A DNA stretch of 63,128 nt, taken from Cerasicoccus arenae (GTDB taxonomy: Bacteria > Verrucomicrobiota > Verrucomicrobiia > Opitutales > Cerasicoccaceae). Made by a program: the position numbers and the translations under genes. The stretch covers positions 1-63,128 of the forward strand of contig NZ_BMXG01000024.1 in NCBI RefSeq assembly GCF_014651635.1, read 5' to 3'. The notes beneath the pieces are model-generated. The model was not told the origin of the DNA and made no database searches. It was given only the letters and a program-made list of their open reading frames with translations. Shown one piece after another: positions 35,398 to 41,889 of this stretch. How positions within the stretch are numbered: position 1 is the stretch's first letter; each line of letters opens with the position of its first letter.

Positions 35398-35504
35398 TAG
35401 TGGGGAGCATATTTGTTGCGTCCGCGTAGACAACATCTTATCACGCTTGACGTATTAGGCTTAGTGAACGAGAGTGCGCCGTCCTTTCGCGGAATCCACT
35501 ACAC

Positions 35505-36098
35505 ATGCCCGATGAGTCTCCAGCCAATCCGGAACTCGACCCTGCAACCTGGGTCGACGCCTACGGCGATGCGCTTTACAAGTTTGCTTACTTTCGGGTG
35601 AATAACACGGCGTTGGCCGAGGACCTCGTCCAGGAAACCTTTCTGGCGGCAATCAAGGGCAAGGATCGTTTCTCCGGCAAAGCCAGCGTTAAGACTTGGC
35701 TAACGGGTATCCTGAAAAACAAGGTCATCGACTACTACCGCAAAAAGAATCGCACGCAGTCCATGCAAGAGACGGCGGCCTTCTTTGAGCGCGAGGAAGC
35801 CGATCTCTTCAGCGAAGATGGTAGTTGGGATTACAATAACCCCAACGTGCCGAAGGATTGGAATCCGGCCCAAGTCGAAAAGATGGACCGCAAGGAATTC
35901 ATGCAGCAATTTTATTTCTGCGCTGACAAGCTCCCGGACAAAATCCGCACAGTCTTTATCATGCGCGAAGTGGATGGCGTCAAAAGCGATGAAATCTGCG
36001 CGCAACTCGAGATTACCCCGCAAAATCTTTGGACGATTCTCCATCGCGCCCGCATGGCCCTGCGGCAATGCTTGGAAAAGAATTTCTTCAGCAACTGA
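35505..36098 (+). CDS. ECF-type RNA polymerase sigma factor
   Basis: A 197-residue sigma-70 family protein with only regions 2 and 4. Region 2 reads ALYKFAYFRVNNTALAEDLVQETFLAA and then KTWLTGILKNKVIDYYRKK. A linker of about 45 acidic residues follows. Region 4 reads FIMREVDGVKSDEICAQLEITPQNLWTILHRARMALRQ, a clear helix-turn-helix. ECF factors usually have an anti-sigma gene downstream, but here the next 268 bases hold no ORF and instead carry a 36-bp inverted repeat pair. Divergent from the GH63-type gene. Confidence 0.93.
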   Translation: MPDESPANPELDPATWVDAYGDALYKFAYFRVNNTALAEDLVQETFLAAIKGKDRFSGKASVKTWLTGILKNKVIDYYRKKNRTQSMQETAAFFEREEADLFSEDGSWDYNNPNVPKDWNPAQVEKMDRKEFMQQFYFCADKLPDKIRTVFIMREVDGVKSDEICAQLEITPQNLWTILHRARMALRQCLEKNFFSN

Positions 36099-36134
36099 GG
36101 CTGGGAAGGCACTGAGCGAGTAGGGTGTGCAGGT

Positions 36135-36345
36135 TTTCTCACGGAGCCACAGAGATCACAGAGGCCAGCGATGCGTGGGATTCTGTTTTTTGACGACACG
36201 CGGATTATATTAAAGATGTTCTACACGAACAAATTCTCCATACTTTCGTAAGTTTTCCTACGCGCATTGGACTACGATGCATTGCGCCTTTACCAGAGGA
36301 AATTCATCACGCTGGCCTCTGTGATCTCTGTGGCTCCGTGAGAAA
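36135..36345. repeat. Perfect 36-bp inverted repeat pair (REPIN-like element)
   Basis: The 36-base sequence at 36135-36170 is repeated exactly as its reverse complement at 36310-36345, with 139 bases between. The core reads CACGGAGCCACAGAGATCAC. The element fills the gap between two convergent genes (36098 and 36367) and has no ORF. The arms are too far apart for a simple terminator; two inverted copies of a dispersed repeat is the best reading. Confidence 0.85.
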
Positions 36346-36366
36346 TGTAACAGCGTCCTGCTGGTC

Positions 36367-37410
36367 TTAAAAACCGAAAATCTGCTTGAGGTCGTTCTTC
36401 AAATTTTTACCGAGCTTGACCGTGCCTTCGGGGTTGGAGTTTGAAAATTCCAGTGTGTCGCGGCATTGGCTTTCGAAGGCTTCGGGGTTGAAATCGAGTA
36501 AGGCAATGTCTCCCTCTTTGGCCCCGTAGGGGAAGGCTTCCGCGCCTAATGGAGTCCAACGTTTCGGCAGGCCGTACCACGTATAGTCAATGTCCCAGCC
36601 AGTTACGCCGCTTGAGGGAATTGGCTTGGTGAGCAGTTGCGGGTAACGGTTGATGTATTCCGGGACGGTTTTGGTGCCGACTCGCAGGGTGAAGGCAGTG
36701 GGTAGGTTAAAGAAATATTCGCGGAAGGTCTTGAGCTTGCCCGCCCGAACGGTTTCCCAAAAGTCAACGGGATCGGCACCAATCAGGTTCAGGCCGCTGT
36801 AGTCACCATGGTGATTTTTACCCGAGTAGCGTGCTTTCTTGTACCAAGCGTCGAAGTTGGTGCTTTTGCGCAGACCAATTTCAAAATGCAGGTGCGCTTG
36901 TTGGCGGGGAATCGTATAACCGGCGGCCGAGCGGCCCATCGTACCGATGCGTTGAGCGCCGGTTACTAAGGAGCCTTCGCGCAGGCCAGGCTCAATGGCG
37001 GAGAGGTGTGCGTAAAGCGTGTAAACGGCGACATCGGCGTCTTGGTGCTCCAACACGATGTAGCGGCCATAGCTGCTGTTGCCGGCATGCGGGTTGATAT
37101 AGGCGACGCGCCCTGGCATGACTGCGTAGATGGCGTCGGTGGCTTCGTTGTGCCGATCACGGCCGATGGGCTTCAGATCGATTGCTTCATGAAAACGGCT
37201 TCCACCATTGCGCACACAGCCAAAAAGAGCAGACTCGGTCGTGCCGGATGCGGCCGGCTGGACGATGTCTTCCCAGGTCGCGCCTTCGAAAAAGGCGGGG
37301 TTGGGCGTGGGCCAAAACAACGGCGGTTCGTCCGCCTGAAGTGCGAATGGGAACATGCCCAGCAGGCAGACTAGAAAACAGCGGATGGCGTGGCGTTGGC
37401 GTTTAACCAT
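36367..37410 (-). CDS. M23-family metallopeptidase, exported
   Basis: A 347-residue protein from the ATG at 37410, which starts a signal peptide (MVKRQRHAIRCFLVCLLGMF, cleavage near 26). The lysostaphin-type zinc site is complete: His74 and Asp78 in RFHEAIDLKP, and His173/His175 in QQAHLHFEIG, with YAHLSAIEPG between. M23 enzymes cut peptidoglycan cross-bridges or stems. About 150 residues after the peptidase domain are family-specific and not recognised. Third gene of a panC-lipoprotein-M23 run, 7 bases after the lipoprotein gene. Confidence 0.92.
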   Translation of the reverse strand: MVKRQRHAIRCFLVCLLGMFPFALQADEPPLFWPTPNPAFFEGATWEDIVQPAASGTTESALFGCVRNGGSRFHEAIDLKPIGRDRHNEATDAIYAVMPGRVAYINPHAGNSSYGRYIVLEHQDADVAVYTLYAHLSAIEPGLREGSLVTGAQRIGTMGRSAAGYTIPRQQAHLHFEIGLRKSTNFDAWYKKARYSGKNHHGDYSGLNLIGADPVDFWETVRAGKLKTFREYFFNLPTAFTLRVGTKTVPEYINRYPQLLTKPIPSSGVTGWDIDYTWYGLPKRWTPLGAEAFPYGAKEGDIALLDFNPEAFESQCRDTLEFSNSNPEGTVKLGKNLKNDLKQIFGF

Positions 37411-37417
37411 AGATTGC

Positions 37418-37924
37418 TTAAAAGCGTGATTCGCGCAGCTTCTCATTCATGAGACGCGTGTCGCCCTGCATTTCCATGACCATGGCTTCGAGCTCAGGGT
37501 AAGGCATTTCAACAAAGGTGAAGTAGCGGCCATCGCTGATGGCTCCGTCGATCTGACGTGCGCCAATGGGCTTACCGCCGTATTCAAAGATGACCACGCG
37601 CCCATTGTTGGAGACGGACTGGCGGTAGAGCTTGCGTGCACCGGGTTCGTTGAGGTGGAAGAGCAGGGCGTGTTCGCCGGAGGCAACCTTCACGAGTTGC
37701 ACGTTGCTGATGTCCACTTCGGTAAAGAGCGGATCGATGCGCACGTTGTAGTTCAGCCCACTTTGAGGAAGAGTTACATTCTTGCCGACCTCGCCAGAGG
37801 CACCGCCAGCAGGCACTTCAATGTAGAAGCGCATGGACTTTACTTTTTCATCTTCGCCGCAGCCGCTCAGGCAAACTGCGAGGTAGAGGGCGGCGAGGAA
37901 AGCAATGTATTTAGGCATGGTCAT
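37418..37924 (-). CDS. Lipoprotein with a SecD P1-head-like domain
   Basis: A 168-residue protein with a lipobox LSGC at residues 19-22, so probably lipidated at Cys22. The mature part, with DISNVQLVKVASGEHALLFH, then L-x-x-PGARKLYRQSV, NNGRVVIFEYGGKPIGARQI and DGAI, resembles the periplasmic P1 head of SecD (V-x-L-x-x-x-x-G-x-x-x-L-x-F-T, A-I-V-L-D-G-x-V-x-S-A-P-x-I). No membrane helices follow, so it is not a translocase. The role is unknown. It sits 4 bases after panC and 7 before the M23 peptidase, suggesting an envelope function. Met3 is an alternative start. Confidence 0.75.
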   Translation of the reverse strand: MTMPKYIAFLAALYLAVCLSGCGEDEKVKSMRFYIEVPAGGASGEVGKNVTLPQSGLNYNVRIDPLFTEVDISNVQLVKVASGEHALLFHLNEPGARKLYRQSVSNNGRVVIFEYGGKPIGARQIDGAISDGRYFTFVEMPYPELEAMVMEMQGDTRLMNEKLRESRF

Positions 37925-37928
37925 GGGA

Positions 37929-38771
37929 TTAAAGGGTCATGTTGTCGATTAGGCGAGTCTGTTCCAGCCAGACGGCTACGGTCAAGAGGCTTTGGCCGGG
38001 GCGGACGGCGCGCTCGGGCTTCATGGAGTCAGGGTCGACGATTTCCACGTAGATGATACGGATGCGCCGACTCTGGCTCAGGTGATGGGTGACTTCGGCC
38101 TTGATGCGGTCAACGCTCAGATTGCCCTTGGCGACGATTTCCTTGCCGATCACCAGTGCCTGAGAGAGGCGGGCCGCGTCTTGGCGCTGGCCGGGGTCCA
38201 GATAGCGATTGCGCGAGCTCATGGCTAGGCCGTCGGGCTCGCGGACCGTTGGGGCGATAATTATCTCAACCGGGAAATTCAGATCAGTGACCATTTTTTT
38301 GATCACAGCGGCCTGCTGGGCATCCTTCTGGCCGAAGACAGCAAAATCCGGGCGGCAGACGTTAAACAGGATCGCGACTATGGTCGACACCCCGCGGAAA
38401 TGGCCGGGGCGGGAGATGCCGCACAGCCCTTGTGAGCAGGAGTTTTCTTCGACGTAGGTTGAGAAGTTGGGGGGTAGGAGGTCGTCGCGACTTGGGGCAA
38501 AGACAATGTCTGCCCCATGTGCCTCGCAGGCAGCCAAATCAGCCTCCAGAGGGCGGGGGTAGCGGTCGAAATCCTCGTTGGGCCCAAATTGCGTTGGGTT
38601 GACGAAGATCGAGACGATGACCACGTCGGACTTTTCCCGCACAATGTCGATCAGCGATAGATGGCCTTCGTGCAATGCGCCCATGGTGGGGGCAAAGCCG
38701 ATTAGCCGCCCCTGGCCGCGTAAGCGCGTCGCCTGAGATTGCATTTCCTGAACCGAGCTTATAATCTCCAT
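37929..38771 (-). CDS. panC: Pantothenate synthetase
   Basis: PanC joins pantoate and beta-alanine with ATP to give pantothenate, the coenzyme A precursor. The 280-residue form from the ATG at 38771 (MEIISSVQEMQSQATRL) matches the family; a 31-codon upstream extension is rejected. Motifs: FAPTMGALHEGHLSLI (HIGH-type), VSIFVNPTQFGPNEDFDRYPR, FGQKDAQQAAVIKKMV and DGLAMSSRNRYL. First gene of the panC-lipoprotein-M23 operon. No panB or panD is nearby. Confidence 0.96.
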   Translation of the reverse strand: MEIISSVQEMQSQATRLRGQGRLIGFAPTMGALHEGHLSLIDIVREKSDVVIVSIFVNPTQFGPNEDFDRYPRPLEADLAACEAHGADIVFAPSRDDLLPPNFSTYVEENSCSQGLCGISRPGHFRGVSTIVAILFNVCRPDFAVFGQKDAQQAAVIKKMVTDLNFPVEIIIAPTVREPDGLAMSSRNRYLDPGQRQDAARLSQALVIGKEIVAKGNLSVDRIKAEVTHHLSQSRRIRIIYVEIVDPDSMKPERAVRPGQSLLTVAVWLEQTRLIDNMTL

Positions 38772-38897
38772 GTCTCTACTAATGAGGGGGCCATGACGGA
38801 ATGACACGCCAAAACGTGACGTCCGTGGAGCAAAAATCAAACTGGAAAATTTTCCGCTTTTCAAAATAGCCCACGATCAGTAAAGACAAGTTGTCCA

Positions 38898-39317
38898 ATG
38901 AGTGAAGTGCAACCAACGAATAAAACGGTGCTTGTAGCTGATGACGATCAGGCTACGAGGACTTTTTTGGACGCCGCTGTTCGCCGACTTGGCCATGAGA
39001 CCATCCTCGTGAGCAACGGCAAAGACGCTTTTGATCAGGCAAAAAAGCACCGGCCCGACCTCATCTTACTGGATATCCTGATGCCTGATATCGACGGCTA
39101 TACGGACTTGCGATTGCTCCGGCTCAACTGGCGCACCCGGGATATTCCGGTCATCGTGATCTCGGGCTATGCGGATCAGAAAGCGGCCGATCGCTGTCTG
39201 ACTGCCGGGGCCAATTTTTTCCTGCCCAAGCCTGCTACGATTGCCCAGGTGCGCGCCGTGGTTAACAAGTTCCTAGTGCCCGTGGACCACGAGGGGGGGG
39301 GGGAGTCGGCAGGATAA
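38898..39317 (+). CDS. Single-domain response regulator (CheY-like)
   Basis: A 139-residue receiver domain with no output domain. Acidic pocket VADDDQ (14-17), phosphoacceptor Asp59 in LILLDILMPDIDGY, Ser89 in VIVISGYA and Lys111 in LPKPAT are all present. Asp59 and the surroundings indicate a functional phosphoswitch. Its histidine kinase is not in the window. The last five codons read through a run of 11 G (39293-39303), so the C-terminus and the 56-base antisense overlap with the HTH gene on the other strand depend on that tract. Divergent from panC. Confidence 0.92.
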   Translation: MSEVQPTNKTVLVADDDQATRTFLDAAVRRLGHETILVSNGKDAFDQAKKHRPDLILLDILMPDIDGYTDLRLLRLNWRTRDIPVIVISGYADQKAADRCLTAGANFFLPKPATIAQVRAVVNKFLVPVDHEGGGESAG

Positions 39318-39651
39318 CCATCCCCGCGCGGGCCAAAACCGTGCGCATTTCCTCCGGGCTCCGCCCACGAATCAGCGCGGCGAGGCGTTCCTCGAAATCT
39401 TCCGGCGTGTAGTTGGCTGTCTCCAACAAATACATCAGCAGCGCGTCGCGGTGAAATTGATAAACGTGGCGGGTGCGTTCACTGACGGGGCCAGCGGCCA
39501 AGCGATGACCCGGCAGGCGGCCAGAGTCGTAGCAATCACGTACGTATTGATCGGTGCGTCCCAGCATGGACGCGACGTCCTTGGTGTTAAACCAAGTTTT
39601 GTCGGTGGGTAGTAGAGGGGAGAAATGAGGTGATTTTAGTTTCTTTTTCAT
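39262..39651 (-). CDS. Excisionase/MerR-like helix-turn-helix protein
   Basis: A 129-residue protein. Residues 20-50, WFNTKDVASMLGRTDQYVRD and CYDSGRLPGHRL, form an excisionase-type helix-turn-helix (HTH_17 pattern: T-x-x-VA-x-x-L-x-x-S/T-x-x-x-V-R-x-x-x-x-x-G-x-LP). The rest is helical, and the C-terminal TPPPPRGP is encoded by the same 11-base homopolymer that ends the response regulator gene; the two genes overlap tail to tail by 56 bases. It follows the RHH gene by 18 bases, and that gap contains a 10-G tract. Probably a DNA-binding partner of the RHH protein; target unknown. Confidence 0.75.
   Translation of the reverse strand: MKKKLKSPHFSPLLPTDKTWFNTKDVASMLGRTDQYVRDCYDSGRLPGHRLAAGPVSERTRHVYQFHRDALLMYLLETANYTPEDFEERLAALIRGRSPEEMRTVLARAGMVILPTPPPPRGPRALGTC
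39293..39303. repeat. Run of 11 G in the tail overlap of two convergent genes
   Basis: Lies in the coding 3' ends of both the response regulator (plus) and the HTH gene (minus). A change in length would alter both C-termini at once. Confidence 0.95.
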
Positions 39652-39657
39652 GGCGGA

Positions 39658-39667
39658 GGGGGGGGGG
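39658..39667. repeat. Run of 10 G in the RHH-HTH intercistronic gap
   Basis: Occupies more than half of the 18-base gap just upstream of the HTH gene start, where the ribosome-binding site should be. On the coding strand it is poly-C, so length could affect initiation of that gene. Confidence 0.95.
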
Positions 39668-39669
39668 AG

Positions 39670-39876
39670 TTAGAGGCGGTTACGGTTAAACGGGCGTTCG
39701 GCAGGCTGGAGCGTGGCCGAGATATAACCCTCCGCACACAAGTGATCTTTGAGCAGGCTAGCGACTAGGCTCGAAACCGAGCGCTGGTCGTCCACCGCTG
39801 CATTGCGAGCCGCGTCCCGGAGGCTTTTGGGCAGTGAAATCGAAACGTTGACAGTGCGTTTTTTCATGACTTTCAT
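39670..39876 (-). CDS. Small ribbon-helix-helix DNA-binding protein
   Basis: A 68-residue protein. MKKRTVNVSISLPKSLRDAA gives the basic beta strand, followed by helices DDQRSVSSLVASLLKDHL, the Arc/CopG ribbon-helix-helix plan with V-x-I-S-L-P at the strand. It would dimerise and could be an antitoxin or an autoregulator, but no toxin-like gene is beside it. It starts the operon with the HTH gene and is divergent from the RHH-nuclease-like gene at 40014, sharing a 137-base AT-rich intergenic region. Met4 (39867) is an alternative start. Confidence 0.75.
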   Translation of the reverse strand: MKVMKKRTVNVSISLPKSLRDAARNAAVDDQRSVSSLVASLLKDHLCAEGYISATLQPAERPFNRNRL

Positions 39877-40013
39877 AGTGAACGAATCATCATTGAATAA
39901 TGCACTCTTGGCAACAACTATTTACTATTTTTGTTTATTTTATTATTGAGTGTTATCCTGCGTTCAGCATCAATGACTTACAGAACCCAATTTGATACAT
40001 CACTTTCAACAAC
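39877..40013. promoter_or_regulatory. AT-rich divergent intergenic region
   Basis: The 137 bases between two RHH-encoding genes are far more AT-rich than their surroundings and must carry both promoters. I do not see a convincing -35/-10 pair or a long dyad. Binding and mutual control by one or both RHH proteins is inference. Confidence 0.4.
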
Positions 40014-40634
40014 ATGGCCCAGGACACCCAAAAGCATAAAACAGTCGGCGTTTCTTTCAATCCGGAGCTCCGTGATCGAGCCAGTGAACGCTCCCGCAGC
40101 CTCGGTTTATCCTTCAGCCGCTACGTCACAATGTGCGTTGAGGCCGAGCTTAATGGCCGCCAGCCGCAGCTACTCACCGAGCTAGGGGCCGCGCCTGTCC
40201 GCGAAGACCTCAACCTCCAGTCCGCCATCGACGCCGGTAGCGACTACAGCGCGGCCAAGGCGGCGTCCATCGACTTTGAAGACGACATCGAGGAAATTCT
40301 CCGCGACGAAGACATTTGCTACACGCGTTACAGCTCAGTCGCCAATCTGCGCACCGACTTCCTCATCCAGCACGTTGACGAAAAAACCGACCGCACGATC
40401 CGTATTGCCTTGGAGTGCAAGCACAACCTCCGCGGCCGTTACACGGTGACTCTTGGCCAAGCGATCATCTTGCGCAGCATGCCGCAAATCGACGCCGTCG
40501 TCCTCTGCGTCCCTTACATGAAGAACTTCGACGACCACGTCCGCGAAACCTTCCACCAGCAAGACATCCCCATCGCCACCCCCGACAACGTCGTCAGCAT
40601 CCTCCGCAAGCTCTCAGGCCAAACGCCAGAGTGA
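40014..40634 (+). CDS. Ribbon-helix-helix protein with PD-(D/E)XK-like domain
   Basis: A 206-residue protein. Residues 8-47 (KTVGVSFNPELRDRASERSR and SFSRYVTMCVEAEL) form an RHH DNA-binding segment. Residues 100-170 look like a PD-(D/E)XK nuclease core: the strand NLRTDFLIQH supplies Asp115, IALECKHNL supplies Glu134-x-Lys136, and TLGQAIILRSM puts Gln149 in the position seen in Mrr-like enzymes. VVLCVPYMK follows as a core strand. Catalysis is inferred from spacing only; the domain could be inactive. I do not know a described family with this fusion. Divergent from the RHH-HTH operon. Confidence 0.7.
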   Translation: MAQDTQKHKTVGVSFNPELRDRASERSRSLGLSFSRYVTMCVEAELNGRQPQLLTELGAAPVREDLNLQSAIDAGSDYSAAKAASIDFEDDIEEILRDEDICYTRYSSVANLRTDFLIQHVDEKTDRTIRIALECKHNLRGRYTVTLGQAIILRSMPQIDAVVLCVPYMKNFDDHVRETFHQQDIPIATPDNVVSILRKLSGQTPE

Positions 40635-40789
40635 CGGCGGCGGCTTGGCGAGAGAATAGCGGAGCTTCTTTACTGGCTTTTTAAAAAATTGGGAAGTCTT
40701 GAGCGACTACTCTTAAATCCGCCGTGAACGTCAAAGTGTGGCACGGAGTGAGGCACGAACGGAGTTGTCCACGACTGCCTGGTTAGGTC

Positions 40790-41383
40790 TTATTTCGTCC
40801 AGATGATTGTCCTCTCGATGAAGTCTTTCCCGAACTCATGTTCTATGTAATGTTCGTATTGATTCCAAGTTAATGGAGTAGAGCTGACTTCTTTGATTTT
40901 CTCGACCCACTGGTCATCCCAAATTTCAGAAAAATATGAGAGTAGTTTTGTGAGTGTTGCTTTCAGGAGTTCTAGTTCATCTTCATCAATTGATGCGGAA
41001 TATTCCAGAGCATGTCGAAATAAGGCCGAAGAAAAGTTCGGAGCATAAAATTCTGCTTCTTCACAGTCATGTGGACAAAGCAATACGGGGATTTCGCTAT
41101 TTGTTTCATGGGGTGGAGACCAGCACCAGTAATCACCGCCTCCAGTATGGGCAAATGGGATGAAGCCGGGCTTATGATACTCTTCAAATTCAAAATTTTC
41201 TATTTCTGTTGCTTGATACCATTCCATATCATTCAGCCAAAAATATGGTATGTTAGATTCATTCAACTCAGATCCTCTGTATTCATCTTTCCATAATAGA
41301 CCGGAATGACTTTCTAGTGCTTTATAGCTTTCTGGAGCTTCAAGATTGAACCTATTATTCAGTGCTTTTGAGAAGTCATTCAT
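40790..41383 (-). CDS. SMI1/KNR4 (SUKH)-like protein
   Basis: A 197-residue acidic protein, markedly more AT-rich than its neighbours. The N-terminal PESYKALESHSGLLWKDEY and central PGFIPFAHTGGGDYWCW match the SUKH superfamily (SMI1/KNR4), where the latter segment is I-P-F-A-x-D-G-G-G-D-x-x. SUKH proteins are typically immunity proteins for contact-dependent or polymorphic toxins. No toxin gene is adjacent, so it may be an orphan immunity gene gained by transfer. It stands alone between 155 and 470 bases of non-coding DNA. A 19-bp palindrome lies about 40 bases upstream of its start. Confidence 0.7.
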   Translation of the reverse strand: MNDFSKALNNRFNLEAPESYKALESHSGLLWKDEYRGSELNESNIPYFWLNDMEWYQATEIENFEFEEYHKPGFIPFAHTGGGDYWCWSPPHETNSEIPVLLCPHDCEEAEFYAPNFSSALFRHALEYSASIDEDELELLKATLTKLLSYFSEIWDDQWVEKIKEVSSTPLTWNQYEHYIEHEFGKDFIERTIIWTK

Positions 41384-41421
41384 TTTTAATTAGCTAACAG
41401 GTTAGTATACGCGTACGGTGC

Positions 41422-41440
41422 GATTGTTACGGTAACAATC
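41422..41440. promoter_or_regulatory. Perfect 19-bp palindrome, candidate operator
   Basis: GATTGTTAC and GTAACAATC flank one G. It is about 40 bases upstream of the SUKH-like gene. The sequence resembles GntR/LacI-type operators containing TGTTAC/GTAACA halves. The binding protein is unknown. Confidence 0.5.
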
Positions 41441-41820
41441 AGAGGTTGGCGTCAATTGCATGAAAATCACTTAATCTACCCGTAAGCTCTTTATCAACAT
41501 CAATTTGAGTCACAGCGTAACGATTGGATGGCGATGGGCAGTTGCTTCGTGTTAAAAGTGAAAAAATGGTCGAAAACCTCGCAATACACAGGGCTGCGGG
41601 GCAATTGTGTTTTTCGCGTAGCTTTTTTCATAGCTTTTAAAGTCACCTATATCGCCTAAGAAATGATTGATTTTAGATGTCATCCATATTCTCAGGAGCT
41701 TGATAAAATTATTTTTCTCATTAATTAAGATAACTTGCGTTAATGCAACGAAATTGAATGCGTATTGAAAATGCGCATCCTCACATCCGGCCGCGTGTTC
41801 ACACACTCAGGCGTCCAGCA

Positions 41821-41850
41821 CTTTAACCTTTAATCTTTAAACTTTAACCT
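41821..41850 (+). repeat. CTTTAACC-type dispersed repeat, single copy
   Basis: Matches 10242-10271 at 25 of 30 positions without gaps. It lies directly next to the 3' end of the MscS gene on the other strand. Confidence 0.6.
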
Positions 41851-41889
41851 CCCCTAATCTCCCGTCCCTTCGGGTCGGGAGCTTAGGGG
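41851..41889 (-). terminator. Long imperfect hairpin at the 3' end of the MscS gene
   Basis: Arms of 18 bases (41851-41868 and 41872-41889) pair with two symmetric mismatches around a three-base loop. Most of it is inside the last codons of the gene (PLSSRPEGTGD). No U-run follows on the minus strand, so termination is uncertain; it may stabilise the 3' end. Confidence 0.45.

Larger units (their letters stand above)
41384..41853. other. 470-base intergenic region, AT-rich
   Basis: Holds a perfect palindrome at 41422-41440 near the SUKH-like gene start and a CTTTAACC-type repeat at 41821-41850. A possible 84-codon frame on the minus strand (41552-41806) has no recognisable features and is not called. 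Nothing else is seen. Confidence 0.7.

Noticed and set aside
41552-41806. 84-codon minus-strand frame in the AT-rich gap
   Set aside because: No ribosome-binding site, no domain and atypical composition; left as non-coding.
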